DNA of 64,000 nt from Secundilactobacillus collinoides DSM 20515 = JCM 1123 (GCF_001435975.1 NZ_AYYR01000039.1:41582-105581), one strand, 5' to 3'; shown: positions 25,941 to 34,582, numbered from the stretch's first letter. Notes: generated from the sequence alone by a model not told the origin. Translations and numbers: made by a program.

Positions 25941-27386
25941 ATGCAGTGGGACTTACCGACGGGCACTCAGCCGCCCTATCAAAAAATCATTCAATTAATT
26001 AACACAGCTTTGCAGGCTGGCACTCTTTTGCCAGGTCAACAGTTACCGCCAGAACGACAATTGGCCAAACAATTAAACGTGAATCGGTCTACAGTGCAGC
26101 ATGCGTTTAACGAACTGGTCAGCCGCGGCATCCTGGAACGCCGGGTCGGCAGCGGCACCTGGGTCAATTCCGGTAAGTGGGGCGTGCTCTCACAAAAAGT
26201 GGACTGGCAAAGTTACCTGACCGCTAACCGCCTGAGCGACCCAGACAACTACATGGTCCGGTTACGACAATTAGATGGCCAACCCCAAGTCATTAATCTT
26301 GCGCATTCTAGTATTGGTGCCGATTTAGCGCTGCCGGTTGAAATGACCGCCCTTTCCGGAAACCAATTAGTTGCGCAGGAACGTCATGTGAATATCAGCG
26401 GCGCCGATGAACTGAAAGAACAATTGATTCGACATTTGACCGGCTATTTGGCACAATCTGTGACCCCGGATCAATTACTGATTACTTCCGGTGCGCAACA
26501 GGCCTTTTATTTAATTGCTCAGGGTCTGCTGCAATTCGGGGATGCGATTGCGATTGAAAAACCATCTTATTTTTATCAACTCTCCCTCTTTCAGGCAGCC
26601 GGCATTCGCGTGCTCGGAATTCCCCTAGGCACTGACGGTAGTCTGGATCTGGATGAGTTGCAACACCTTTACTACCGCCACCATTTACGCTTTCTTTTCG
26701 TGAACCCTACTGGTCAAAATCCAACAGGTCAAACGATGCCGCTAAAGGCAAGACGTGCGCTGATTGCCAAATGCCAGGAACTGAAACTTCCAATCGTGGA
26801 AGATGATCCGCTAGGCATGAACCTCGCACTGACGGGATCCTCAATTAAAACGCTCAAATCGTTAGACCCCGACAACGTGCTCTATATCGGTTCCCTGTCC
26901 TCGCTCATTGGGGCCAATGCCCGGATAGGATGGCTAATTGCACCACCGCAACTGGTTGATCGGTTAGCTAATATTCGCCAGGAAATGGAATCTGGAATTA
27001 GTATCTTCCCTCAATTGGTCGCCTCTCAATTTTTAAAGGCGCCTAACCTAAGTCATCAGCTTAAACACCAAAACGCCCAATTGGCGTCCCGGTTTCAAAA
27101 CCTTAGGCAGGCGCTGGCACCGTTTGAATCAACTGGCCGCCTCACGTATCACCGACCTGCAAATGGCAATAACCTCTGGGTAACGTTACTAATGCCAAAC
27201 ACCCTGCTGCCCTCCGACTACACCACTTTTTTGACCAATGATTTACTGGTTCGACCTGGTTTTCTGTTCGGAGTAAATCAAAATCAGCTGCGGCTAAGCT
27301 TCACCAATTTCACCGATGATCTGGTGACGGCACTCACACAGAAATGGGCACGGGTCATGGACCAACTGCTGACGACTGAACGGTGA
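25941..27386 (+). CDS. pdxR: MocR/PdxR-type regulator lacking the PLP lysine
   Basis: A 481-residue GntR-type winged helix (residues about 10-80, GQQLPPERQLAKQLNVNRSTVQHAFNEL in parts) fused to a fold-type-I aminotransferase domain. Its place opposite pdxST indicates PdxR, which senses PLP. NPTGQNPTG and EDDPLG correspond to the usual Asn and Asp ligands, but the Schiff-base Lys is missing: the motif reads GSLSSLIGANARIG where the family has G(T/S)xSKxxxPxxRxG, with Ser321 in the Lys position. ATG 25941 (MQWDLPTG) is the likely start, though its ribosome-binding site (AAAGCGGGT) is weak. Confidence 0.85.
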   Translation: MQWDLPTGTQPPYQKIIQLINTALQAGTLLPGQQLPPERQLAKQLNVNRSTVQHAFNELVSRGILERRVGSGTWVNSGKWGVLSQKVDWQSYLTANRLSDPDNYMVRLRQLDGQPQVINLAHSSIGADLALPVEMTALSGNQLVAQERHVNISGADELKEQLIRHLTGYLAQSVTPDQLLITSGAQQAFYLIAQGLLQFGDAIAIEKPSYFYQLSLFQAAGIRVLGIPLGTDGSLDLDELQHLYYRHHLRFLFVNPTGQNPTGQTMPLKARRALIAKCQELKLPIVEDDPLGMNLALTGSSIKTLKSLDPDNVLYIGSLSSLIGANARIGWLIAPPQLVDRLANIRQEMESGISIFPQLVASQFLKAPNLSHQLKHQNAQLASRFQNLRQALAPFESTGRLTYHRPANGNNLWVTLLMPNTLLPSDYTTFLTNDLLVRPGFLFGVNQNQLRLSFTNFTDDLVTALTQKWARVMDQLLTTER

Positions 27387-27391
27387 CCCGG

Positions 27392-28072
27392 TTAATCGAC
27401 AATTGTCAGTTGCAGTGTAAAACAGTCGGCGTTTTTCCGTTTGATGATTACCTTTTTAACGTGTTTAGTGCGTAACTGATTGATGTTTTCTTCAACGGAT
27501 AAGGTGCCGTAACCCGGCAGCTTAACCTGATGTGCTTCAGTCACAATACGTTGCGCCTGCACATCAAGGATAATACTGCTCATTTTGCGACCATGGCTCA
27601 TGTCCGGCAATGCGCCCTGGTGGTGCCAGGCAATGTGGTGCGGATTATCATGGTTGGCGTTGTTTTGGAAATCTCTTTTTTCCCGATCGGTCATCCGGCT
27701 AGCAAGACGTAATTTTTCACGAAAAACGCCAAAATCTGCCACCCACTTGATCATCAAGGCTTTTGCAGCCTGTAGCGGTAGTACTGCCGTGGCAACAGGC
27801 CAAGCATCAAGTTGCCAAGTTTCATCAATATACTTGGCGAGAATGGTGTCAGCAACCATTATCCGCCCCCGTTCATGAAAGGCCGGATATGAGCGGGACA
27901 AATGTTTGCGGCCATAGGTTTTTTCTAAATAATAATTCGCAAAATTGACCAAATGATTTTCAATTTCTAAACTTGCTTGAAAACTTTCAATTTGAACCTG
28001 AGTCGCTTTTAAATGCAGGGTAACATAGCTTTCACCAGTGTTTACCGGTTCAGTCTTTGATGGAAGTGTCAT
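27392..28072 (-). CDS. TnpB N-terminal-like protein without RuvC domain
   Basis: A 226-residue protein with no confident name. Its pattern follows the N-terminal half of IS200/IS605 TnpB: an early strand and helix ending LVNFANYYLEKTYG (compare FVYNHFLAR of TnpB), a helical middle, then KLPGYGTLSVEEN followed by VKKVIIKRKNADCFTLQL, like the LPKLGWVK...VTVRR...YYASV strands of TnpB. It stops where the RuvC domain would begin. The frame is intact and has its own AAAGGA ribosome-binding site. It could be an exapted fragment or a recent truncation. Confidence 0.5.
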   Translation of the reverse strand: MTLPSKTEPVNTGESYVTLHLKATQVQIESFQASLEIENHLVNFANYYLEKTYGRKHLSRSYPAFHERGRIMVADTILAKYIDETWQLDAWPVATAVLPLQAAKALMIKWVADFGVFREKLRLASRMTDREKRDFQNNANHDNPHHIAWHHQGALPDMSHGRKMSSIILDVQAQRIVTEAHQVKLPGYGTLSVEENINQLRTKHVKKVIIKRKNADCFTLQLTIVD

Positions 28073-28176
28073 TTGTGTGATCCTTTCGTGATGACAGTCA
28101 GTAAGAAATTTAAGGCATAATAATGCCCAACACTTTACATCTACGTTACTGCCCAGGGAAAAGTTTTATAGACACT

Positions 28177-28222
28177 AAAAAAGAAGCCGCGAAATCGAAT
28201 TGATTTCCCTTGGCTTCTTTTT
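28177..28222 (-). terminator. Terminator downstream of the BCCT gene
   Basis: AAAAGAAGCC pairs with GGCTTCTTTT, with an inner GAAATC/GATTTC stem; T-runs occur on both strands. A second, T-run-less hairpin (CCTGTGG/CCACAGG) lies near 28305-28335 between it and the BCCT stop. Confidence 0.75.
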
Positions 28223-28354
28223 GCACCATGATACCTATTTTAATCGTACCTGTTTCCACCTAAACTTTGCCTTGTCAGCCAAAGTCGCGGCGTGCGTATC
28301 AAAGGTGTTCCTGTGGCGAAGTAATGGAACCACAGGCAGATACTCAAAAAAAAA

Positions 28355-29992
28355 TTAATCGTTTGCGAGATTTCTTGGGGACAAGATCAACTTCCCGCGG
28401 ATAGCCGATTTGCGTTCCACCGTTGCCGGCAGCTCGTCGAGACTCATATCGGTTTCGCTTGGGCTGAAGACCAGTTCGGAATCGCGCCGCACTAACCTGT
28501 AGATCGATATCAGTACGATGACGACGACCCCAATCAGTGGGAAGCCGGCGATCACAGAAATCGTTTGAATGACGTTGAACCCGCCCACTAAGACTAGTGA
28601 GAAGGCGAAGATCATGAAGACCACCACCCAAGTCATTCGGTTAAAACGACTCGGTTCGCGATTGTTCAACGGCGTGCTGGTAAACGATGACAGAATGTAA
28701 GCTGACCCAGAAATGGTCGTAGCTAGGAAGATAAAACATGAGGCGCAGTAAAGCAGCGTCATGATCTGTTTCATCGGTAACGTCCCGATCACGGTCGCAA
28801 TCGTTGCCGCTTGCCCCTGCGTGTTCAAAATGTGGACCAGGTTAATGACCCCATTTTGTTGCAGCCAAAGCGCGTAACCACCCATGACAGCGTAGAACAA
28901 CGCACAGCCAGTAAACCCATAGAGCAGCATGCCAAACAGCAGTTGCCGAATGGTGCGTCCACGGGAGATTTTAGCAATGAAGAGCCCCATGACGGGCATG
29001 TAAGACAACCACCAGCCCCAGTAAAAAATGGTATCTTGCTGGGTAACACTTGGTGTTGTATTTGTTGCGATCGGAATAAACTTCTGGACAAAAACGCCCA
29101 GACTCTTTGCTTGGTTAACAATAATGTAGCGGGTAGGTCCCACTGCTAAAATTAAGACCAGAAAACCAATGGCTAACCAGATATGTGCTTGGCTCAGACG
29201 GTCGATTCCGCCATTCAGGCCCTTAAAGACCGTCATAGCAAACAGCACAAACAAAATGGCAAACAGACCAAGTTCAAGGGGCAAACCATACTTCACCCCG
29301 GTTGCACTTGAAAATGCTTTGGCCGTAATGGGGACTTCCATCCCAATTGAAGAGCCAACGCCGCCGATGATCCCAACGACAACTAAAAAGTTGACGAGAC
29401 CAGACAGAAACTTTTTAAGCGGTGCTTTGCCATCTAACATAGCAATCCCATCACTCAACTTTTGAACGGGCTGACCCTTACGATACATCAGGTAACCGAT
29501 CAAAATAGCGGCTGGCGCAAACATCATCCACGCCATTGGTCCCCAGTTGAACTGTCCGTATGCAACCGCGGCCGTGTAGGCACCCTTAGAATAAGCGTGC
29601 AACGGTGCTGCCGGGTGTTGAATAAATGTTAGCGGGTCAGTGATCGACAGCATCATGATACTGGCGTCGATTGCGGTGGCAAAGACCATCGCGCCCCACT
29701 TAAACCCGCTATACATTGGTTTGTCATTTGGTTTTCCAATTTTAATCTTGCCGTAATGGCTAAATGCCAATCCAATTAAGAAGACGAAGTTGACGATATA
29801 AATACCAAGGTACAGCCATCCCAACTTCAGGTTAATCCAGTTCAGAAGACCACTCAACGGTGCTTGCAGACCTTTTCCGCCCACCATTAACACCAACGTA
29901 GCCATCAGAAACAAACCAACAGTTGGAACAAAGACCCACTTGTTGATTAACTTGCTTCTTAAAATAATAATCCTCCTCTTATGATATCTCAT
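28355..29992 (-). CDS. BCCT family betaine/carnitine/choline transporter
   Basis: A protein of about 545 residues with 12 hydrophobic segments and the BCCT signature (FYWGWWLSYMPVMGLFIAKI followed by SRGRTIRQ). It imports quaternary-ammonium osmolytes or metabolites; the substrate is not decidable. The start is unclear: the ATG at 29992 has no ribosome-binding site, while an excellent AAGAGGAGG (29972-29980) lies just inside the frame and is followed only by ATT codons. An ATT start at 29965 (x-LRSKLINKW) is therefore possible. An attenuator-like leader precedes the gene. Confidence 0.9.
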   Translation of the reverse strand: MRYHKRRIIILRSKLINKWVFVPTVGLFLMATLVLMVGGKGLQAPLSGLLNWINLKLGWLYLGIYIVNFVFLIGLAFSHYGKIKIGKPNDKPMYSGFKWGAMVFATAIDASIMMLSITDPLTFIQHPAAPLHAYSKGAYTAAVAYGQFNWGPMAWMMFAPAAILIGYLMYRKGQPVQKLSDGIAMLDGKAPLKKFLSGLVNFLVVVGIIGGVGSSIGMEVPITAKAFSSATGVKYGLPLELGLFAILFVLFAMTVFKGLNGGIDRLSQAHIWLAIGFLVLILAVGPTRYIIVNQAKSLGVFVQKFIPIATNTTPSVTQQDTIFYWGWWLSYMPVMGLFIAKISRGRTIRQLLFGMLLYGFTGCALFYAVMGGYALWLQQNGVINLVHILNTQGQAATIATVIGTLPMKQIMTLLYCASCFIFLATTISGSAYILSSFTSTPLNNREPSRFNRMTWVVVFMIFAFSLVLVGGFNVIQTISVIAGFPLIGVVVIVLISIYRLVRRDSELVFSPSETDMSLDELPATVERKSAIRGKLILSPRNLAND

Positions 29993-30044
29993 GCCGGATT
30001 TTTTCAGTTGCTTTTCAAAAAAATCAGCGTATTTTTGATTAGAT

Positions 30045-30182
30045 TGCAAATTGTACACAAAAACGCTGCTGAGACTAGTCATAGACCACCTGCAACAGCG
30101 TTTTCTGCAACAAATTGCCGTTTCCAAAGAAACCCAATCAAATTTACACAACTCATTATACACGTTTAAAATAATAAGTAAA
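30045..30182 (-). promoter_or_regulatory. Promoter and attenuator-like leader of the BCCT gene
   Basis: An extended -10 TGTATAAT (box 30155-30160) has a TTTTAC -35 region 17 nt upstream. In the resulting leader, CAACAGCGTTTT (30093-30104 on plus strand) and AAAACGCTGCTG (30060-30071) form a terminator-like stem followed by five T on the minus strand, over 60 nt before the gene. Repeated TTGCAG/GCAA segments nearby could form an alternative fold. I infer premature termination control; the signal is unknown. Confidence 0.5.
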
Positions 30183-30418
30183 ATTGAGTGCAACAATAAG
30201 CGAATTCATATAAAAAAGTAAGTGTGTCACATTCGATGATTTTTCAGCAAAGGCAAAGGACATACCAATCAATTGATTCTTGGGAGTCAAAGACCATCGA
30301 ATCGGTTGATACCCTTATCGTTAAACGCCTTCATGAGTGTGTCAGCAAATCTGACAAGAATTAGCAATAGTCAGCCATACTATTCACTATTACTTATCAA
30401 AAAAGATTTAAACCGCGC
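30183..30418. other. Intergenic stretch upstream of the BCCT promoter
   Basis: No gene, strong hairpin or repeat was recognised between the BCCT promoter and the maa terminator. Confidence 0.4.
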
Positions 30419-30454
30419 AAAAAAGCCCCTAATTTGGACAATAGCCAAATAGGG
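30419..30454 (-). terminator. Terminator of the acetyltransferase gene
   Basis: CCCTAATTTGG (30427-30437) pairs with CCAAATAGGG (30445-30454) with a small bulge, then six T on the minus strand. Confidence 0.75.
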
Positions 30455-30467
30455 ACTTTATTAAATC

Positions 30468-31028
30468 TTAGGACTTAGTTGGAATCGTTTTAATGACGCG
30501 TGCCGGATTACCAGCAATCACAACGTTATCGCCGAAGGCCTTCGTCACGACCGAGCCAGCACCAACCACAACGTTATCGCCGAGGGTCACGCCGGGTAAA
30601 ATGGTGACTCGGCCACCCAGCCAAGCACTGTTGCCAATTGTGATCGGTTTGCCCAGTTCGACGTCAGCGTTGCGTTCAGTCGGATCCAAGGGATGCACTG
30701 GTGTATACAACCCAATGTTTGGCCCAAAGTAGCAGTGTGACCCGATCGTAATTGGGCAAGTATCCAAAAATGTCATATCGTAGTTGCCATAAAAGTGATC
30801 CCCAATATGAATGTTGAACCCATAATCAAATTTAAAGTTATTTTCAACAAAGAAATCGTCACCGGTATCCGCCAATAAGGCCTTAAAACGGTTATTACGG
30901 TTGTTGTTGTCCGTGATATGGTTAATTTCTTCAACCTGCTGGCGGATGTAAACACGCCGGTCGATCAATTCTTTATCAAACTGCTGGTAAGGCTCACCCG
31001 CAGTCATTTTTTCGCGTTCAGTAGTCAT
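30468..31028 (-). CDS. Maltose/galactoside O-acetyltransferase family protein
   Basis: A 186-residue hexapeptide-repeat (left-handed beta helix) acetyltransferase of the Maa/LacA type. The N-terminal Maa-type helix EREKMTAGEPYQQFDKEL, the catalytic-His region YTPVHPLDP and the C-terminal VIAGNPARVIK are typical. It moves acetyl from acetyl-CoA to sugars, perhaps for detoxification. It is monocistronic. Confidence 0.9.
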   Translation of the reverse strand: MTTEREKMTAGEPYQQFDKELIDRRVYIRQQVEEINHITDNNNRNNRFKALLADTGDDFFVENNFKFDYGFNIHIGDHFYGNYDMTFLDTCPITIGSHCYFGPNIGLYTPVHPLDPTERNADVELGKPITIGNSAWLGGRVTILPGVTLGDNVVVGAGSVVTKAFGDNVVIAGNPARVIKTIPTKS

Positions 31029-31158
31029 GTCAGAAAATCCTCCTTGTCCCTATTATAGCACATTAAAATCATGAAAAACGCGAGGTAAATGCTTCCAATT
31101 TAGGACTGAACTCACTAAAATGAACGTGTTTATTTTTAAAGAATAGAGGCGGTATTTA

Positions 31159-31722
31159 ATGAAACTTGCAGCAACTATTTTTATTCTGAACGCTTGCTAC
31201 ATCACACTTAACACGTTTCGAACCATGCTGGTCGTGCGCCGACAGAAACTTTGGGCACCCTTGTTAGCCGTACTTGAAGAGTTCGTGTACGTCATTGCGC
31301 TAGCCATTGCTCTGAAAAATATTGATTCACCCTTAAACGTCATTGCATACACCGTTGGCTTTGGTCTCGGGATCTACCTGGGCATTATCATCGAAGACCA
31401 CGTTGCGTTGGGCTACGTGAACTTTCAGGTCACAGTGAATATCAATAACGATGATAAAAACTATGAGCAGAATAAACAATTGCCAGAAAAAATTCGCGAC
31501 CACGGTTATGGTGTCACTGAAACTTGGGGTTACGGCCGCAACGGCACGCGATTGATCATGAATATCCTAGCTCCGCGCAAAGCCGATCGTCGATTAATGA
31601 CGCTGGTCAACGAGCTTGCACCGGATGCATTCATTATGGTGAATGAGCCTACGCATATGTCAGGCGGCTTCTGGAGTAAAGAAGTCGACCAGCGCTTTAG
31701 AAAAGCGACACACCGCGATTAG
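31159..31722 (+). CDS. DUF2179/UPF0316 membrane protein
   Basis: A 187-residue protein with three N-terminal membrane segments (about 3-25, 35-55, 60-80; GFGLGIYLGIIIEDHVALG ends this part) and a cytosolic DUF2179-type C-terminal domain. UPF0316 members have no established function. It shares a bidirectional terminator with the convergent RNase H gene. Confidence 0.82.
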   Translation: MKLAATIFILNACYITLNTFRTMLVVRRQKLWAPLLAVLEEFVYVIALAIALKNIDSPLNVIAYTVGFGLGIYLGIIIEDHVALGYVNFQVTVNINNDDKNYEQNKQLPEKIRDHGYGVTETWGYGRNGTRLIMNILAPRKADRRLMTLVNELAPDAFIMVNEPTHMSGGFWSKEVDQRFRKATHRD

Positions 31723-31774
31723 CCCCTCCTGAAACGGCAGATAACTGTCTGAAATTCGCTGACACAAAACAATA

Positions 31775-31824
31775 AAAGGCCGCTGATAGAATCTCTCATT
31801 CCAGAAATTCTGTCGGCGGTCTTT
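31775..31824. terminator. Bidirectional terminator (UPF0316 / rnhA)
   Basis: AAAGGCCGCTGATAGAAT pairs with AATTCTGTCGGCGGTCTTT over most of its length (a few wobble pairs). Confidence 0.75.
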
Positions 31825-31837
31825 ACGTCTTGATTCA

Positions 31838-32761
31838 TTACAGATCTTTAAACATGTCAAGTTGCCCCAAAGCCTTCTCAATATCTGATACAGATTTTTT
31901 AACATCATTTGACAGCGGCTTCTCAGTTTGCGGTTTTGAAGCGGCCTTTTGGGAGGTCGACTTGCGCGTCGGCACCACGGGTTTGGCCGGTGCAATGGGT
32001 TTTTGGCCCTTAACGACGGACTCATGCGACGGCTTTAATGCGTGCCCAGCCTTCATTTCATCCATCGACTCATTGAGCAGGTCATCCACAAAAAGATTGC
32101 CATCATTCGTGGCGTGTCCCTTAGTCCAGGCATATGAAAGGTTGCTGAACCGGTTAAGCAGGCCATCCAGTTCCTGCCACAACTCTGCGTTGGCGAGATC
32201 ACCTGCTGAACGTTTCCAACCGCGCCGTTTCCAACCGCGCCGTTTCCAACCAGATATCCAGTGTTTTGTTATGGCGTTCAACACGTATTGCGAGTCCAAA
32301 ACCATGTGGATATCGGCGTCCGTCTTGTTTAATTCTTGAAGCTTAGCCAGAGCACGAATTAGTGCCATTATTTCCATCCGGTTGTTAGTGGCTCCCCACT
32401 CCCCAGCGGAATCAGCAACGATTCTCCCATCGGGCAGTTCCAAACGATACGCCCAAGCAGCCTTATCAGTGTCCTTCACGTGACCGCCAGTAACGTTGCC
32501 AGTGTTACGGGAACCGCCATCCGTGTAGCCGACAATTTGATTAGAAACGGCATGAACGGGCGTGTTAGTGCGGGTATGGCGGCCCTGTTTTGGTTGCCCC
32601 ACCGTCGGATCAATGCCGTCCATAAAGGTTTCAGCATCACTGCGTTGTTTAAAACTTTTGTATACCGCGCCGGAAAACCCATCGACCTGTTGTTTCGCGT
32701 CATCCCAAGTGGTATAGATGCCAGGATGCCGCCCTTTTTTAATCGCGTAATATTTGCTCAA
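31838..32761 (-). CDS. rnhA: Ribonuclease HI with N-terminal viroplasmin domain and basic repeat
   Basis: Cleaves RNA in RNA-DNA hybrids. Order: viroplasmin-like hybrid-binding domain (SKYYAIKKGRHPGIYTTW, residues 2-19), linker, RNase H domain with catalytic Asp (GYTDGGS), Glu (NNRMEI), Asp (LDSQYV) and Asp (FVDDLL), then a 60-residue Lys/Pro/Ser tail. The TTG start at 32761 has GGAG 8 nt upstream and fits the family; the longer frame does not. The basic handle carries a triplicated GWKRR unit from a 15-bp tandem DNA repeat at 32211-32250. Confidence 0.9.
   Translation of the reverse strand: MSKYYAIKKGRHPGIYTTWDDAKQQVDGFSGAVYKSFKQRSDAETFMDGIDPTVGQPKQGRHTRTNTPVHAVSNQIVGYTDGGSRNTGNVTGGHVKDTDKAAWAYRLELPDGRIVADSAGEWGATNNRMEIMALIRALAKLQELNKTDADIHMVLDSQYVLNAITKHWISGWKRRGWKRRGWKRSAGDLANAELWQELDGLLNRFSNLSYAWTKGHATNDGNLFVDDLLNESMDEMKAGHALKPSHESVVKGQKPIAPAKPVVPTRKSTSQKAASKPQTEKPLSNDVKKSVSDIEKALGQLDMFKDL
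32211..32250 (-). repeat. 15-bp tandem repeat inside rnhA
   Basis: The unit CGTTTCCAACCGCGC occurs at 32211-32225 and 32226-32240, with 10 further bases at 32241-32250. It encodes the repeated GWKRR in the basic protrusion and keeps the frame. Confidence 0.9.
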
Positions 32762-32939
32762 GACTATCGCTCCATTAATTTTGATATTTTTCTGCTTAAG
32801 ATGTTGATAAACTGGGGACTTATCAATTTTCATTTACCTTATAATATGCTAAAGTTAAAACTAAGAGTATGAAAATCAATAGTCGAATGGTCCATGATAC
32901 TAAATCATTTTCGGCTGCCGTCCCTAAGGAGGATCATTG

Positions 32940-33398
32940 ATGTCTGCAATCCGCGCCCATCTTATTAACATCAAACAAGCCCGTTCTATGCTAAAGGAAC
33001 AACATAATCAGGCAAACGAAATCTTTCCGGAATTAACATTGACCGGTCAATTTATTTTACCTGATTATCGACTAACACGGAAACGAGAAGCTTTTAAAAT
33101 TCGCAAGCATACATTCTTAAAGAAGCATTATAAATCCTATGTTGCCTTTGATTCTGAAAATGGTCAAACGTTATGGATGCATAATTTCTCCAGCTTAAGT
33201 CAAGCGCTCTTTTGGCTCGATACCGGGTTAAAACCTGGCGATTCTGACACATCCGTTTCGTTCAAAGACTGGCAGGATAAGAACGCCGACGACATTGTTG
33301 CCTTTAAGGATCAGCTCCGCGAAATGCACCACGCTAATAAAGAAGCAGCCGCAGCAAAGAAAGCTGCTGCCAAGAAAAACGCTGCTAAAAAAGCTTAA
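32940..33398 (+). CDS. Hypothetical protein with Lys/Ala-rich tail
   Basis: I do not recognise this 152-residue protein. The first 120 residues are basic and soluble, with YRLTRKREAFKIRKHTFLKKHY near the middle; the last 25 residues are a run of Ala and Lys (KEAAAAKKAAAKKNAAKKA), like tails of histone-like or nucleic-acid-binding proteins. AAGGAGG precedes ATG 32940. A strong terminator follows. It is divergent from rnhA. Nucleic-acid binding is only a guess. Confidence 0.75.
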   Translation: MSAIRAHLINIKQARSMLKEQHNQANEIFPELTLTGQFILPDYRLTRKREAFKIRKHTFLKKHYKSYVAFDSENGQTLWMHNFSSLSQALFWLDTGLKPGDSDTSVSFKDWQDKNADDIVAFKDQLREMHHANKEAAAAKKAAAKKNAAKKA

Positions 33399-33415
33399 CG
33401 ATTTTATTCTACAAG

Positions 33416-33456
33416 AAATCCCGCTAAATTCAACTCGGATTTAGTGGGATTTTTTT
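33416..33456 (+). terminator. Terminator after the Lys/Ala-tailed gene
   Basis: AAATCCCGCTAAAT pairs with GATTTAGTGGGATTT and is followed by seven T. Confidence 0.85.
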
Positions 33457-33620
33457 GTGTCCGATGGCGCGACATTCTCGGCAAATTGAACCGACTTTTA
33501 CCACACAAAAATGAGCAAATTGACGGTTTATCCCTTTGATATCGGCAATCATTTTCATTACACAAGCGTTACTATTTTAATTTTCAGAAAATTAAGGCTT
33601 TCCAAACACACATTCGATGT

Positions 33621-33662
33621 TATAATGAATCTTGTCGCGAAATATCATCTACAACATGTTGT
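33621..33662 (+). promoter_or_regulatory. pnuC promoter with downstream palindrome
   Basis: TATAAT at 33621-33626 with a poor -35. About 25 nt further is the perfect 12-bp palindrome ACAACATGTTGT (33651-33662), which could be an operator. The rest of the 33457-33734 gap shows nothing I recognise. Confidence 0.45.
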
Positions 33663-33734
33663 GGTTAAATAGCATTTATTATCACTTAAGTGCCATATAT
33701 AGTATATATTCTGATTATTGGAAGGTGTTCCAAA

Positions 33735-34496
33735 ATGCACAACTATTTTCAATTTCTTTCTCATCAGCTGAAAGGCTGGCCGCAACAAAACTACTATTTA
33801 TTCTTTTTTAGTCTTGGTTGCCAAGTGATGACCTTAGTCAATTCACCAATTACTGGACTGACGGTACTCACCTTCGTCGGAACCACCCTTGGCGTGCTCT
33901 GCGTCTTAGCTATTAACGCCGCCAAATCAGTTAATGGTTGGTTAGGGATTCTCTCTGCAATATGTTTCATTCTAACCGGTTTCGCCGCCAAGAATTATCT
34001 GAGCATGGCAGAACAGCTCGCCTATGTGATCACATTGGATGTTCCTGTTTTAATCAGTGCTGACTGGAACGTCAACATGGCGGCAAAGATTCGTAAGTTC
34101 ACTGCCAGAACATGGGTTATCGCCGTTTTATCAACACTTGTCGTTTATGGTGTATCCGGCTATCTCATTGGCACACTGACTAACGATCCGCGGCCTTGGG
34201 TCGACGCCATTAGTTTTTCAATCAGTTTAACGGCTGGGGTGATCTGCTTTATGCGTTACAACAACCAATACATTTGGTGGGTCGCTTCGGGCCTCGCACA
34301 GATGGTACTCTGGTTCATTTCATTCAAACAAGGATCGGCAACGTTAGCAATGTTCATCAATAGCGCAGTCTACCTCGCTAATGATGTGCTCGCATTCACT
34401 GTATCGCCTTGGTTTAACAAACACGAACGGTCACGAGTTGTGCGTCAGGAAGAACAATACGCACAAAAGATGGGCCTTGGTCAAGATCAAATCTAA
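33735..34496 (+). CDS. pnuC: PnuC-family nicotinamide riboside transporter
   Basis: A 253-residue membrane protein with seven or so hydrophobic segments and the conserved aromatic motif NNQYIWWVASGLAQMVLWF. PnuC proteins import nicotinamide riboside for NAD synthesis by facilitated diffusion; no kinase gene lies nearby. ATG 33735 (MHNYFQFLSHQLKGW) has GGAAGGTG 8 nt upstream. The cytosolic C-terminus is charged. It shares a terminator with the convergent codA gene. Confidence 0.85.
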   Translation: MHNYFQFLSHQLKGWPQQNYYLFFFSLGCQVMTLVNSPITGLTVLTFVGTTLGVLCVLAINAAKSVNGWLGILSAICFILTGFAAKNYLSMAEQLAYVITLDVPVLISADWNVNMAAKIRKFTARTWVIAVLSTLVVYGVSGYLIGTLTNDPRPWVDAISFSISLTAGVICFMRYNNQYIWWVASGLAQMVLWFISFKQGSATLAMFINSAVYLANDVLAFTVSPWFNKHERSRVVRQEEQYAQKMGLGQDQI

Positions 34497-34523
34497 CTAG
34501 TTAAAAAGGTATCACACAAAAGT

Positions 34524-34582
34524 AAAGAGACTGGGCAACAAGCTGGCGCCATCAGCAGGCTTGTTTGCAACAGTCTCTTTTT
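34524..34582. terminator. Bidirectional terminator (pnuC / codA)
   Basis: AAAGAGACTG pairs with CAGTCTCTTT with inner GCAA/TTGC and AAGC/GCTT stems; T-run at the end. Confidence 0.75.
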
